Below, piece by piece: positions 16,150 through 25,863 of a DNA stretch of 64,000 nt. Under the pieces are notes generated by a model. It was not told the DNA's origin, did not search any database, and was given only the letters and a program-made list of their open reading frames with translations. Both the position numbers and the translations under genes were made by a program. Each line of letters starts with the position of its first letter. The first letter of the stretch is position 1. The stretch lies in NCBI RefSeq assembly GCF_014646155.1, contig NZ_BMMX01000001.1:793720-857719 (forward strand), written 5' to 3'. This DNA is from Mangrovihabitans endophyticus. Its GTDB lineage: Bacteria > Actinomycetota > Actinomycetes > Mycobacteriales > Micromonosporaceae.

Positions 16150-18762
16150 ATGCGCAAAGCGTCGCGGTCGGTGACGTTGCTCCTCTCCGTGACGGCTGCC
16201 CTGCTCCTGCCGATGGCCACGAACGTCGCGACGGGAACCCTGCCAGTGGCCTGGCAGCCGTACCTCTGGCTGTCCTGGCCTGCGGCGGCGCTGCTGTGCG
16301 CGCTGGTCGTGATCGCCGAGCTGCGGCACCGCTGGCCGATGCGCGGCCGGGCGGCCGGGCGCGTCGTGCCCGCCGCCGCGCGAGACGGCACGGCGTGGAA
16401 CATCCCCGGCGGGGTGCCGTCGTTCACGGGCCGCGTCCAGGCGTTGCATGAACTGCACATCCTGTCTATGCGCCCGGAACCGGGCATCGCCGTGCTCACG
16501 GGGCTGGCAGGTGTGGGAAAGACGGAGCTGGCGTGCGCGCATGCGGCTGCCCGTCGCGGGTCGTACGACATCGGCTGGTGGGTGGCTGCGGACAGTCGCC
16601 TCGCCGTGCTTGCCAGCCTCGCACAGCTAGCGGATCGCCTCGGGGTGAGCGATGGGGACCAGGAGATCGCGGCCTTGCGAGCCATGCACGAACTCGGCCG
16701 CCGTGGCCGGTGGCTGCTGGTCTTCGACGACGTGATCCGGGAGAAGGATGTCTCCCACCTGATTCCCGCGGGATCGGGACAGGTGCTGATCACGTCCCGC
16801 GACCCGAATCTCGGCCGGTTGGGCACCGCGATCGAGGTGCAGCCGCTGGACGATGACTCGGCGGCTCGTCTCCTCATGGAACGCACCGGTGGCCAGGATG
16901 TCGGCGCCGCGACCGAGCTGGCTCAGGAATTGGGCGGCCTGCCCCTGGCCCTGGAACAGGCGGCGGCCTATTGCCGGAGCACCGGCATCGAGGTGTCCGG
17001 TTACCTGCCACGGTATCGGCAGAACTGCACCCGCCTGCTGCGGCAGGGCAATCCCGCCGACCGGCTTCCGGTGCAGGCCACGCTGTTTCTCGCCGTTGCC
17101 CAGGCGAGGCGACGCGAACGAGCTGCCGTGGAACTGCTCAGCCTCTGTGCCTTCTTCGCGCCGGTGGCGGGAATCCCCCGGTGGTTGATCGAATCGGACC
17201 CGGCGCTGCTGTCACCCCGGCTGGCCCGGACCGCGTCGGACGTTTTTGCGCTGGACACGGCCGTCGCCGTTTTGGTGCGGCTGTCGCTCGTGCAAGCCGA
17301 CCGAGATCTCCTTCGGGTTCATCCGGTGGTGCAGGACGTCATCCGGGACCGGCTGGCGCAACGCCGGACACCGTGGCCGGCTCCGGGCCGGTATCCTCCG
17401 CAGCGATGGATACGCATGGCGGCGGGTATCCTCGTCGCCGCCTTGCCCAGTGATGTCAACGCCCCCTCCACCTGGGATCGGTGGGTGCTGGCCGTGCCGC
17501 ACTGCACCCGTGTCGCCGAACACGCCACCGCGTGGCACGTGCGCGGGACGGTCATCGCTCGTCTCCGGCACCGCCTTGGAAAATATCTGCTCAGCCGCGG
17601 TGACTACGCGCACGCCGGGCCGTTGCTGGAGTCTGCCGTGATCGAACATCAGGCCGTCGCGGGTGCCGACCATCCGGAAACGCTCGCGGCGATGAACGAC
17701 CATGCCCGCCTGCTGGTGGACACCGGCAGGCTCGACGAGGGACTGCGGCTGCACGAGGCCGCCCTGCGCGCTCGCCACCGGATCCTGGGACCGGTGCACT
17801 CGGACACGCTGATCTCCATGAACAACCGCGCCTTCGTCCTGGACCGGCTCGGCCGCAGCGACGAAGCGCGCCGCCTGCACGAGGAGGTCCTGCGGATACG
17901 CCGCCGGACTCTCGGCGAGAACCATCCGAACACCCTGATCTCGAAGGGGAACCTCGCTCTGGTGCTGGCCGGGCAGGGGGAACTGCGGCAGGCGAGGGAA
18001 TTGCACGCACAGAGTTATGCCGCGCGCTGCGCGGTCCTCGGTCCCGAGCATCCGCGAACGCTCGTCGCGCAGAACAACCTGGCGATCGTGGTCAGCGAGC
18101 TGGGGGACCTGCAGCAGGCATTGCGCACGCACGAGGCGGTCTACGCCGGCTGGCTGAAGCTGTATGGCCCGGAACACCCCGAGACGCTGATGTCGATCAA
18201 CAACAGGGGCTATCTGCTGTTCCGGCTCGGTCGGCTCCAGGAGGCCCGCGACCTGCTGGAGCCGAACGCGCAGCTACGGGCGCGGATCTTCGGCAGCGGG
18301 CACCCGCACACACTGATGTCGCGCAACAACCTGGCCGTCGTGCTCGTCGCCTCCGGCCAGATCGATCGCGCGGTGGCTGAGCACCAGGAGGTGCTGCGGC
18401 TGCGGGAATGGACTCTGGGTCACCGGCACCCGTACACCCTGCATTCGCAGAACAATCTGGCGGTCGCGCTGGCTGCTTGCGGCCGCATGGACGCCGCGGC
18501 CGAACTGCACGTACGTACGCGTCAGACCCGGCGGGAGACGCTCGGCGACGAGCACCCGTGCACCCTCAACTCGAGTCACAATCTCGCCCTGGTGCGGGCG
18601 GGCGAAGGCCGCATCGGCGAGGCCGGGCCGCTGCTGGAGGAGACGCTGGAGGTCCGGCGCCGCCGGCTCGGGCCGGCGCATCCCTACACCCGGAACTCCA
18701 CCGAGGCTTTGGAGTACATCGGCAAACCCGGCTATCACCCGGATTTCGCCGAGGCGACCTGA
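16150..18762 (+). CDS. STAND-type NTPase with N-terminal membrane segments and C-terminal TPR array
   Basis: 870 residues. Two hydrophobic stretches (~7-25 and ~39-57) suggest a membrane hairpin. NFTG-like PSFTGRVQALHEL precedes the NB-ARC domain, with Walker A GLAGVGKT (118-125) and Walker B RWLLVFDD, then GLPLALEQAAAYC. From residue 508 eight consecutive 42-residue tetratricopeptide units follow, each beginning HPxTL and containing NNLA, plus a ninth half unit. The architecture resembles FxsT proteins and other actinobacterial STAND signalling ATPases, which oligomerise on a signal. No effector domain is visible and no Fxs genes are nearby, so its output is unknown. The ATG at 16150 is the first start after the sulfatase divergence. 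Confidence 0.85.
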   Translation: MRKASRSVTLLLSVTAALLLPMATNVATGTLPVAWQPYLWLSWPAAALLCALVVIAELRHRWPMRGRAAGRVVPAAARDGTAWNIPGGVPSFTGRVQALHELHILSMRPEPGIAVLTGLAGVGKTELACAHAAARRGSYDIGWWVAADSRLAVLASLAQLADRLGVSDGDQEIAALRAMHELGRRGRWLLVFDDVIREKDVSHLIPAGSGQVLITSRDPNLGRLGTAIEVQPLDDDSAARLLMERTGGQDVGAATELAQELGGLPLALEQAAAYCRSTGIEVSGYLPRYRQNCTRLLRQGNPADRLPVQATLFLAVAQARRRERAAVELLSLCAFFAPVAGIPRWLIESDPALLSPRLARTASDVFALDTAVAVLVRLSLVQADRDLLRVHPVVQDVIRDRLAQRRTPWPAPGRYPPQRWIRMAAGILVAALPSDVNAPSTWDRWVLAVPHCTRVAEHATAWHVRGTVIARLRHRLGKYLLSRGDYAHAGPLLESAVIEHQAVAGADHPETLAAMNDHARLLVDTGRLDEGLRLHEAALRARHRILGPVHSDTLISMNNRAFVLDRLGRSDEARRLHEEVLRIRRRTLGENHPNTLISKGNLALVLAGQGELRQARELHAQSYAARCAVLGPEHPRTLVAQNNLAIVVSELGDLQQALRTHEAVYAGWLKLYGPEHPETLMSINNRGYLLFRLGRLQEARDLLEPNAQLRARIFGSGHPHTLMSRNNLAVVLVASGQIDRAVAEHQEVLRLREWTLGHRHPYTLHSQNNLAVALAACGRMDAAAELHVRTRQTRRETLGDEHPCTLNSSHNLALVRAGEGRIGEAGPLLEETLEVRRRRLGPAHPYTRNSTEALEYIGKPGYHPDFAEAT
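17671..18678 (+). repeat. Eight tandem 126-bp coding units (TPR array)
   Basis: Eight back-to-back units of 126 bp encode the 42-residue TPR repeats of the STAND protein, each starting with a His-Pro codon pair; a ninth partial unit starts at 18679. The periodicity is exact, with no indels between units, although the units have diverged in sequence. Confidence 0.85.
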
Positions 18763-18794
18763 CTCGCGTCGCGAGTCGTCGATTCCAAGATTGT

Positions 18795-18854
18795 CAATCA
18801 GTGAACAAGAACTTGCTTGATTGTTCGGAAACAAACAGACTGGGATCGTGACCA
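18795..18854 (+). promoter_or_regulatory. Upstream region of the GH1 gene: dyad and weak LacI-like box
   Basis: CAATCA (18795-18800) and TGATTG (18818-18823) flank an inner CAAG/CTTG pair. TGGGATCGTGACCA at 18841-18854 matches the locus operator TGGTATCGATACCA at 11 of 14 positions but is poorly symmetric. It lies 134 bp before the GTG start of the beta-glucosidase gene. This could be a weak site of the same repressor or a site for another regulator. Confidence 0.35.
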
Positions 18855-18987
18855 CATGCACGGGCGCCCCACTTCGGCACCACTCTTGGGTCGGGGTGCT
18901 ACCCGGGCAGACGCCGGTGCGTCCGGAGGCGTGGCGCCTCGCCCCGGCGTACGTGCAGAGCTCATCGTCGGATCCGGAGGCCCCCGC

Positions 18988-20379
18988 GTGACCACGTCCT
19001 TCCCGTCCGGTTTCCTCTTCGGGGCAGCCACCTCCGCCTACCAGACCGAGGGCAGCCTCGACGCCGACGGTCGCGGGCGGTGCGTGTGGCAGGAGTTCAC
19101 CGAACGGCCCGGCGCCGTCGAGGGCGGCGGCGACGGCTCCCGGGCCTGCGACTCCTACCGGCGCTGGGAACACGACGCGGATCTGGTCGCGGAGCTGGGG
19201 CTCGGCGCGTACCGATTCTCGGTGTCCTGGGCCCGGATCGTGCCCGAGGGGCGGGGCCGGGTCGAACCGCGCGGCCTGGACCACTACGAGCGGTTGGTGG
19301 ACGCGTTGCTGGCCCGCGGGGTGACACCGGTGCTGACCCTGAACCACTGGGACATGCCCGCGGCGCTGATGACCGACGGCGGCTGGGCCGGACGCGCCAC
19401 CGTCGAGGCGTTCACCGGCTTCGCCGCGGCCGTGGCCGACCGGCTCGGCGACCGGGTTCCGTGGTGGATCACCCAGAACGAGCCGTGGATCATTTCGCTG
19501 CTCGGCTATCACCTCGGGCTGCACGCGCCGGGCGTACGCGATCTGCGCGCCTCGGTGGCCGCCGGGCATCACGTGCTGCTCGGCCACGGCGCCGCGGCCG
19601 ACGTGATTCACGAGCGGGCGCCGGGAGCCCGGGTCGGTTGCGCGCTGAGCCTCTTCCCGTGCGACGCGGCCAGCGAGTCGGCCGCGGACCGGGCCGCGGC
19701 CTGGGGCTCCGACGGGTACGTCAACCGCTGGTACCTGGATCCGTTGCTGGGCGCGGGCTATCCGGACGACATGCGCGAGCACTTCGAGCGGGCGCTCGGC
19801 ACCGGACTCGACGACATCGTCCGCCCCGGGGACAGCGCGCTGATCGGCGGGCGCAGCGACTTCCTGGGGATCAACTACTACACGCGGCGGGTGGTCGCGG
19901 CGGCCGAGCCCGGTCCCGGCCGGCCGTTCCCGTGGCAGGTCGTCGGCCCGTCCGGCGACGTGACCCGCTCCGACGAGGGCTGGGAGGTGGTCCCCGGCAG
20001 CCTGCGTGATCTGCTGCTGCGGTTGCACCGCGACTACCCCGGCACGCCGCTGATGATCACCGAGAACGGCGGAGTCTTCGGCGACGGTCCGACACACGAC
20101 GGGCGGGTGCACGACTCGCGGCGCGGCGCGTTCCTGCTGTCGCATCTGTCGGCGGTGGCCGAGGCGATCGACGGCGGCGCCGACGTCGTCGGGTACCTGC
20201 ACTGGTCGCTGCTGGACAACTTCGAGTGGGCGCTGGGCTACCGCCCTCGATTCGGCCTGGTGCACGTGGACTATCCGACGGGGGAGCGCACCGTGAAGGA
20301 CTCCGGCCGCCTCTATGCCCGGATCGCCGCCACCGGCGAACTTCCCGGCGCGCCCCCGGCGGTGCCGCCGTTCGGCTGA
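18988..20379 (+). CDS. Glycoside hydrolase family 1 beta-glycosidase
   Basis: 463 residues, the normal GH1 length, with no signal peptide, so it is cytoplasmic. FPSGFLFGAATSAYQTEG is the family N-terminal signature, TQNEP (Glu165) is the acid/base and MITENGG (Glu359) the nucleophile; WSLLDNFEWALGYRPRFGLVHVDY is the C-terminal signature. It hydrolyses beta-glucosides or related beta-linked disaccharides brought in by a transporter. GTG at 18988 with GGAGG upstream is preferred over the in-frame ATG at 18817, which would add 57 low-complexity residues. It is the first gene of the glycan locus. Confidence 0.95.
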   Translation: MTTSFPSGFLFGAATSAYQTEGSLDADGRGRCVWQEFTERPGAVEGGGDGSRACDSYRRWEHDADLVAELGLGAYRFSVSWARIVPEGRGRVEPRGLDHYERLVDALLARGVTPVLTLNHWDMPAALMTDGGWAGRATVEAFTGFAAAVADRLGDRVPWWITQNEPWIISLLGYHLGLHAPGVRDLRASVAAGHHVLLGHGAAADVIHERAPGARVGCALSLFPCDAASESAADRAAAWGSDGYVNRWYLDPLLGAGYPDDMREHFERALGTGLDDIVRPGDSALIGGRSDFLGINYYTRRVVAAAEPGPGRPFPWQVVGPSGDVTRSDEGWEVVPGSLRDLLLRLHRDYPGTPLMITENGGVFGDGPTHDGRVHDSRRGAFLLSHLSAVAEAIDGGADVVGYLHWSLLDNFEWALGYRPRFGLVHVDYPTGERTVKDSGRLYARIAATGELPGAPPAVPPFG

Positions 20380-20414
20380 CCGGTCCCGGCACAGCGACCC
20401 GTCCCACCGTCCAC

Positions 20415-22235
20415 ATGCGAGGAGAAGCAGCCATCGAACTCGTCCGCGGCGCCGGCGCCCACACGGTGACCACCGCCCGCTATCGACTGACCGTGGACCA
20501 CGCGCAGTGGTCCGCCACCCTTGCCGACCCGGCCGGCCAGGTCTGGTCCCGGCTGAGCCTGCTCGCCTCCGTGGACCGGCCGGGCGTGCCGGACGAGACG
20601 TACGGGCTTGCGGAGATCCGAATCGCGGACTCGCCGGGCGCTCCCGGACACGGCGCCGACGACGACGCGATCGAGATGGTCCTCACCGCGGCCAGCACCG
20701 CCTGGTCCCAGCGCCGGGTGCGGCTGCGCTGTCTCGCCGACCGGGTCGAGGTCCGGATCGAGGTGGACGGCGCGGGCGACCTGGACGAGGTGCGCCTGCT
20801 CGGCGGCCGGGCGATCCTGCCGGACGGCGCCTGCGGCACCTTCCGCTCCTCGACCGGGCACCTCTCGGTCTTCGACCCCACGCCGACCGAGCCGGTGCAG
20901 GTGGTCCGCCCGGCATCGGCGGCGGTGGCGCTCGGCGTGGTCGGCGACGCCTCCCCGGGACGGCTGCACGCCGTCTTCTCGCCGCCGCCGCTCTGCCTGG
21001 CCTTCGGCCGCCACGCGGCGACCCATCCGACGCGGGTGCCCGGAGGTGACTGGCTCGCCGTCGGACTGCTCGCCGCCGTCGCCGAGTCGGGCTTCACCAC
21101 GCTGCGCTACGACCCGCTGGACGGCGGATTCCTGCTGGTGCTGGAGTACGACGGCCGGACCGCGGTGGACGGGACCTGGCAGAGCCCGGCGCTGGTGCTG
21201 CGGCCGGTCGCCGATCCCTGGGCCGGGCTCGCCGCCTACCGCCGGGACCTGGTGACGCGCGGGCTCGCGCCGGAGGCTCCGGCCGCACCGGGCGCCGACT
21301 GGTGGCGGGAACCGATCTTCTGCGGCTGGGGTGCCCAGTGCGCGGCCGAACGCCCCGCCGGCATCGGCGCGCCGGACCTCTCTCGGCAGGACCGCTACGA
21401 CGGGTGGCTGGCGCGGCTGGCGGAGCACGACGTGGTGCCCGGCACGGTGGTGATCGACGACCGCTGGCAGCGCGCGTACGGGACCGGCGAACCGGACCTC
21501 GACCGCTGGCCCGACCTGCGGGGATGGATCGCCGGCCGGCACGCTGCCGGGCAGCGGGTGTTGCTGTGGTGGCGAGCCTGGGATCCGGAGGGGTTACCCA
21601 CCGACGAGTGCATGGTCGACCCGGCCGGCCGGCCGGTCGCCGCCGATCCGGGCAGCCCGGCGTACCGGTCGCGGCTCACGCGGGTGGTGACGCGGCTGCT
21701 CGGCCCGGACGGGTTGGACGCCGACGGCTTCAAAATCGACTTCACTCAGCGTGCCCCGGCCGGGCGGAGCCTGCGCCGCCCCGGCGCTCCGGCCGGCGCG
21801 CCGTGGGGCATCGCGGCCCTGCATGTGCTGCTGGACACCATCCACCGGGCGGCGAAGGCGGTCAAGCCGGACGCGATGCTCGTTACCCACACGCCACACC
21901 CCGGCTTCGGCGATGTCGCCGACGTGCTGAGGCTCAACGACGTACTGGACCGGGATCCGGCCGGGCAGCCGGTGGCCGCCGCCGACCAGCTCGCCTTCCG
22001 GCACGCCGTGGTCTCCGCCGTGCTCCCCGGCCACCCGGTCGACACCGACCAGTGGCCGATCGCCGACCGGGCCGGCTGGCGCGACTACGTCACCGCTCAG
22101 GGCCGGCTCGGCGTCCCCGCGCTGTATTACGTGGACCGCATCGACGGCTCCGGAGAGGAGCTCACCACCGCGGACCTGGCCCTGGTGGCCCGCTGCTGGC
22201 AGCGGTACCGCGAGCGGAACGCGGCGGCCCGGTGA
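20415..22235 (+). CDS. Cytoplasmic GH36/GH31-like alpha-glycosidase
   Basis: 606 residues. An N-terminal beta-rich region (~1-280) is followed by a (beta/alpha)8 barrel with VVIDDRWQRAYG, RVLLWWRAWDPEG and GFKIDFTQRAP; Asp442 in FKIDF is the expected nucleophile of GH36/GH31-type alpha-galactosidases or alpha-glucosidases. The substrate cannot be read from sequence. ATG 20415 is the first start after the GH1 stop, but its upstream region is poor. A good GAGGAGA lies inside the frame at 20418-20424, followed by ATC rather than ATG, so the true start is uncertain. It overlaps the next gene by GTGA and probably sits in one operon with the GH1 gene. Confidence 0.75.
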   Translation: MRGEAAIELVRGAGAHTVTTARYRLTVDHAQWSATLADPAGQVWSRLSLLASVDRPGVPDETYGLAEIRIADSPGAPGHGADDDAIEMVLTAASTAWSQRRVRLRCLADRVEVRIEVDGAGDLDEVRLLGGRAILPDGACGTFRSSTGHLSVFDPTPTEPVQVVRPASAAVALGVVGDASPGRLHAVFSPPPLCLAFGRHAATHPTRVPGGDWLAVGLLAAVAESGFTTLRYDPLDGGFLLVLEYDGRTAVDGTWQSPALVLRPVADPWAGLAAYRRDLVTRGLAPEAPAAPGADWWREPIFCGWGAQCAAERPAGIGAPDLSRQDRYDGWLARLAEHDVVPGTVVIDDRWQRAYGTGEPDLDRWPDLRGWIAGRHAAGQRVLLWWRAWDPEGLPTDECMVDPAGRPVAADPGSPAYRSRLTRVVTRLLGPDGLDADGFKIDFTQRAPAGRSLRRPGAPAGAPWGIAALHVLLDTIHRAAKAVKPDAMLVTHTPHPGFGDVADVLRLNDVLDRDPAGQPVAAADQLAFRHAVVSAVLPGHPVDTDQWPIADRAGWRDYVTAQGRLGVPALYYVDRIDGSGEELTTADLALVARCWQRYRERNAAAR

Positions 22236-23767
22236 GCGGCGGCGCGGAAGTGGTGGTCTACGCGGCCACGTCGGCGGGGGTCTGCGCGGCGGTGGCCGCC
22301 GCGCAGGCCGGGGCCACCGTCACTCTGCTGGAACCGGGACGGCACGTCGGCGGGATGACCTCGGGCGGCCTGGGCTACACCGACGTCGGTGATGTGCGGG
22401 TGCTGGGCGGGATGGCCGCCCGGTTCCGCGTCGCGGTCGCCGGACACTACGGCGTACCGGTCGGCCGTTACGCGGGTCCGGAACCGCGGGTCGCCGAAAC
22501 GATCTTCCACGGCTGGCTCGATCATCCCCGGATCACCGTGGTCACCGGTGCCGACCTGGATGAGGTCGAGGTGCGCGACGGCCGGATCGCCGCGGTCCGC
22601 ACCGGAGACGGGCGCACGCACCGCGGCGGCGTCTTCGTCGATGCGAGCTACGAGGGTGACCTGATGGCCGCGGCCGGTGTGACCTACTCGGTGGGCCGCG
22701 AGGACCGGAACCGGTACGGCGAGCGCTGGGCGGGCCGGCAGGAGCCGTTGCCGGGGATGCACAACATGCCGCCGTACGTCTCGCCGTTCGTCGACGATCC
22801 GGAGGGGCTGCGCCAGGGGAGCGTGCTGCCGCAGGTGCGTGACACGCCCATGGCCCCGGTCGGCTCCGGCGACGGCGGGGTGATGGCGTACGGCTACCGG
22901 GTCTGCCTCACCACCGCGGCCGACCGGGTGCCGTTCACCCGGCGCGACGGTTACGACGAGGCGCATTGGGAGCTCGGCCGCCGGCTATTCGACCACTGGC
23001 GGCGCACCGGCGGCACCCCGAGCGCCGGGCGCCTGATCGGGCTGGAACCGAACCTGCCGAACGGCAAGTGCGACGGGAACTCCCTCGGCCCGTTCTCGCT
23101 GAACGTGCTGGACGGCGCGGCCTGGCGGTATCCGGAGGCGGATCCGGCCGGGCGGGAGCGGCTGCGCCGTCGCCACCGCGACCACACCCGCGACTTCCTG
23201 TACTTCCTCGCCCACGATCCGGCGGTCCCCGCCGACGTGCGTCGTGAGATGGGGCGCTGGGGGCTCCCGGCGGACGAGTTCGCGGACACCGGGCACCTGC
23301 CGCATCAGCTCTACGTCCGGGAGGCGCGGCGCATGCACGGCGAGTACGTGCTGACCGAGCACGACCTGCTCGGTGCCCGGCGGCAGCACGACGTGGTCGC
23401 ACTCGGCTCGTACCATCTCGACATCCGTGAGGTGCAGCGGACCTGGCGCTGGGTGCCGGAGCACCCGCGGCCGACCGCGATGGTGGTGACCGAGGGATAT
23501 CTGTCGGTCCCCGTGCCGGTCTACCCGATCCCGTACCGGGCGCTGACGCCCCGGTACGCCGAATGCGCGAACCTTCTCGTCCCGGTGTGCCTGTCCGCCT
23601 CCCACGTGGCGTTCTCGTCGATCCGGATGGAGGTGCAGTACCAGATGCTGGGGCACGCCGCCGGCGTCGCCGCGGTGCTGGCGCTGGCCGGCGACCGTGC
23701 GGTGCAGTCGGTGGACGTGAGTGATTTGCAGGGACGGCTGCGCGATGCGGGCCAGGTGCTGGCCTGA
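22232..23767 (+). CDS. FAD-dependent oxidoreductase (FAD_oxidored family) in glycan locus
   Basis: 511 residues. VVVYAATSAGVCAAVAAAQAGATVTLLEP and HVGGMTSGGLGYTD form the FAD-binding start typical of the FAD_oxidored group often found in polysaccharide loci. FVDASYEGDLMAAAGVTYSVGRE is the second signature, and YRALTPRYAECANLLVPVCLSASHVAFSSIRMEVQYQMLGHAAG the C-terminal FAD segment. No signal peptide, so it acts in the cytoplasm. The catalysed reaction is not established for most members; oxidation of a sugar hydroxyl is a reasonable guess given the neighbours. The GTG start is set by overlap with the previous stop. Confidence 0.8.
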   Translation: MSGGAEVVVYAATSAGVCAAVAAAQAGATVTLLEPGRHVGGMTSGGLGYTDVGDVRVLGGMAARFRVAVAGHYGVPVGRYAGPEPRVAETIFHGWLDHPRITVVTGADLDEVEVRDGRIAAVRTGDGRTHRGGVFVDASYEGDLMAAAGVTYSVGREDRNRYGERWAGRQEPLPGMHNMPPYVSPFVDDPEGLRQGSVLPQVRDTPMAPVGSGDGGVMAYGYRVCLTTAADRVPFTRRDGYDEAHWELGRRLFDHWRRTGGTPSAGRLIGLEPNLPNGKCDGNSLGPFSLNVLDGAAWRYPEADPAGRERLRRRHRDHTRDFLYFLAHDPAVPADVRREMGRWGLPADEFADTGHLPHQLYVREARRMHGEYVLTEHDLLGARRQHDVVALGSYHLDIREVQRTWRWVPEHPRPTAMVVTEGYLSVPVPVYPIPYRALTPRYAECANLLVPVCLSASHVAFSSIRMEVQYQMLGHAAGVAAVLALAGDRAVQSVDVSDLQGRLRDAGQVLA

Positions 23768-23781
23768 CCGGCCGGCGCGGA

Positions 23782-25770
23782 TCAGGTGCGGGCGGCAGCG
23801 GGCACCCGTGCCACGGCGGCTTCCAACAGCCGCACGCCGTCGGCGGTGAGCAGCCACGGCGCCATGCCGTCGGTGGCCAGGAAGAGCGCGGTCCGCGCCG
23901 CGCACGCGCTGCGCCCGTCGGCCAGGCCGGCACCGGCCGGGTAGTGGACGAGCGCCGGCTGGTCGCCGTCCACCAGGTGGGCCACGACCTCCGCCTGCGG
24001 TCCGGGCTCGGCCACGGTCACCTTCCCCGGTCCTGAGTAGACTCGCACCACGCCGGTGAGTCCGCCCGCGCCGGGGCTGCGCGGTGCGACGATCCGTAGC
24101 GGATCGCGGGTCATCAGCACCCGTTCCCGGCGTGCCAGGCCCAAGGTGACCAGCCCGTGCCAGGCCAGCACCGGTACCCCGGCCGCGTCGGCGGCCTGGA
24201 CGGCGCCCGGGGCGGCTCCGCGCGCGACGACGACTAGGGCGGCTGCGGCGATCTCCGCGGGGGCCGGCGTGGCGCACCGCCGCACCGCATAACCGTGCCG
24301 GCGCAGCAGCGCGGTGATCGCCTCGTCGCCGGCGCTGCGCGTCTGTGCCGTGAGTAGCAGCGCCCGCGGCGCCCGCGGGTCGTCGTCCGGTGCCGGCTCG
24401 CAGGCGCGGTCCAGCACCTGCCGCGCGAACGGTGGCACGATGGCGCGCAGCACGTCGGCGTAGTGTTCCTCGGCCGTGTCCAGCGCCCGCCGCGCGGTGT
24501 CCCACAGGTCCACCGGGCCGGCGGCCGTCGGGCCCCGGCCACCGGCCGTCGCGCGGGTGGTGGCGTGCAGCAGCCGGACGGCGGCGAGCCCGGCATCGGC
24601 CATGGCGGCCCCGGCCGCGAGCCACGGCCGCAGCGGCGTGGTCAGCTCCTCCGGACCGTCCGCGCTGCGACAGCCGTCGCCGAGCGCGGTGAGCCGCCGG
24701 GTCAGCGTCTCCAGGGCCGCCGGGGAGCCGGCGAGGGCGTCGGCGGCAGCGGTTGCGAGCTCGGCGTCCTGCGGCGCGCCGGGTGGCCACGCGGAGCAGG
24801 CCGCCACCAGCGGGGCCAGGGCAGCAGCCCGGTCACCGGCGACCCGGTCCAGCGCGCGGCGAGCCGCTGCGCCGGGCTGATACCGGGGCGGGTCGGCGGC
24901 CCACTCGGCGACCGTGGCGAGCGGCAGGCGCGACGGCGCGGCCAGCTCCATCGGGTTGGCCAGCACCCCCACCAGGGCGGAACCTGCGAGGTCGGCGGCG
25001 CGACCGGTCAACGGGCCGAGAAACAGCCGGCTGGGGTCGAAGTCGTTGACCGGGAAATTGTCCCAGAGCACGAGCCGTCGCCGGTAGCTGGCGGCGGCCC
25101 GGTCGATCTCGTCGCGGGTGACGGTGCCGACCACGATGTCCCGGCCGGTCCAGGCGATCAGCGCATCCGGCGGCGCGGTCTCGGCCATCCGCCGGCGATA
25201 GTCGGACACCGCGCAACCCGCGTAGTCGGTGGGGCAGATCAGCAGCGGGCCGGCGATCGCCCGGGGAGCGCAGAATCCGTTGACGAAACGGGTGCAGGCC
25301 TCGCCGTGCGCCGCGCCGGCACCGCCCGGACCGTGCCAGCGTTCCCGGTCGGCGGGGTGGGTCAGCTCGGCCGGCACGTCATCGAAGAACAACGCGAACG
25401 CCGTCACCCCGGCATCGGCGAGCTGGGCGGCCTTCGCGGCGAGAGCGCGGTGCTCGGCGTCGTCGTCGAAGCGCATGTCCAGCCCCGGGCTGATCGCGTA
25501 GACGAACCGGACGCCCGACCGGTGGGCGTGCGCGGCGAGGTCCGCGATGCGGGCCAGCTCGTCCGCGGGGTACGCCTCGCGCCAGCGTTCCCGGTGGTAC
25601 GGGTCGTCCTTCGGCGCGTACACGAAGGTGTTCAGCCCGACCCGGGCGGAGAATTCCAGGTGGGCCCGGCGTTCGGCGGGGGACCAGGGCGGCCCGTAGA
25701 AGCCCTCCACCACGCCGCGCAGCGCCAGCGCGGGGGATGCCGGAGGGGTCTGCGGGGGGGAGCTCGACAT
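23782..25770 (-). CDS. GH84-like beta-N-acetylglucosaminidase
   Basis: 662 residues. ALRGVVEGFYGPPWSPAERRAHLEF is the classic GH84 N-terminal signature, YAPKDDPYHRERWREAYP follows, and ALFFDDVPAEL carries the catalytic Asp pair (Asp130, Asp131) of substrate-assisted cleavage. TDYAG, IAWTGRDIV and LWDNFPVNDF are further conserved segments. It removes terminal beta-N-acetylglucosamine from glycans or glycoproteins. There is no signal peptide, so the substrate must be imported. The ~380-residue C-terminal part is less conserved; one stretch (~490-560) resembles a small Rossmann or flavodoxin-like fold. ATG 25770 is used; 25803 is an alternative. It diverges from the tandem MBL gene across the shared LacI operator at 25864. 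Confidence 0.88.
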   Translation of the reverse strand: MSSSPPQTPPASPALALRGVVEGFYGPPWSPAERRAHLEFSARVGLNTFVYAPKDDPYHRERWREAYPADELARIADLAAHAHRSGVRFVYAISPGLDMRFDDDAEHRALAAKAAQLADAGVTAFALFFDDVPAELTHPADRERWHGPGGAGAAHGEACTRFVNGFCAPRAIAGPLLICPTDYAGCAVSDYRRRMAETAPPDALIAWTGRDIVVGTVTRDEIDRAAASYRRRLVLWDNFPVNDFDPSRLFLGPLTGRAADLAGSALVGVLANPMELAAPSRLPLATVAEWAADPPRYQPGAAARRALDRVAGDRAAALAPLVAACSAWPPGAPQDAELATAAADALAGSPAALETLTRRLTALGDGCRSADGPEELTTPLRPWLAAGAAMADAGLAAVRLLHATTRATAGGRGPTAAGPVDLWDTARRALDTAEEHYADVLRAIVPPFARQVLDRACEPAPDDDPRAPRALLLTAQTRSAGDEAITALLRRHGYAVRRCATPAPAEIAAAALVVVARGAAPGAVQAADAAGVPVLAWHGLVTLGLARRERVLMTRDPLRIVAPRSPGAGGLTGVVRVYSGPGKVTVAEPGPQAEVVAHLVDGDQPALVHYPAGAGLADGRSACAARTALFLATDGMAPWLLTADGVRLLEAAVARVPAAART

Positions 25771-25863
25771 TGTGGGAACGTTATCAGGCAGTCTCGTCCC
25801 CATCACGTACCTGCTTGATATGGCTTGCGTGCCGAGATTTCCTGGGAGTCCCCGGGCTTGAAA

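Noticed and set aside
16150..18762. Possible FxsT, a marker of FxSxx-COOH RiPP systems
   Set aside because: The TPR/NB-ARC architecture fits, but no FxsA precursor, FxsB radical SAM or FxsC gene lies nearby, so only a general STAND call is justified.
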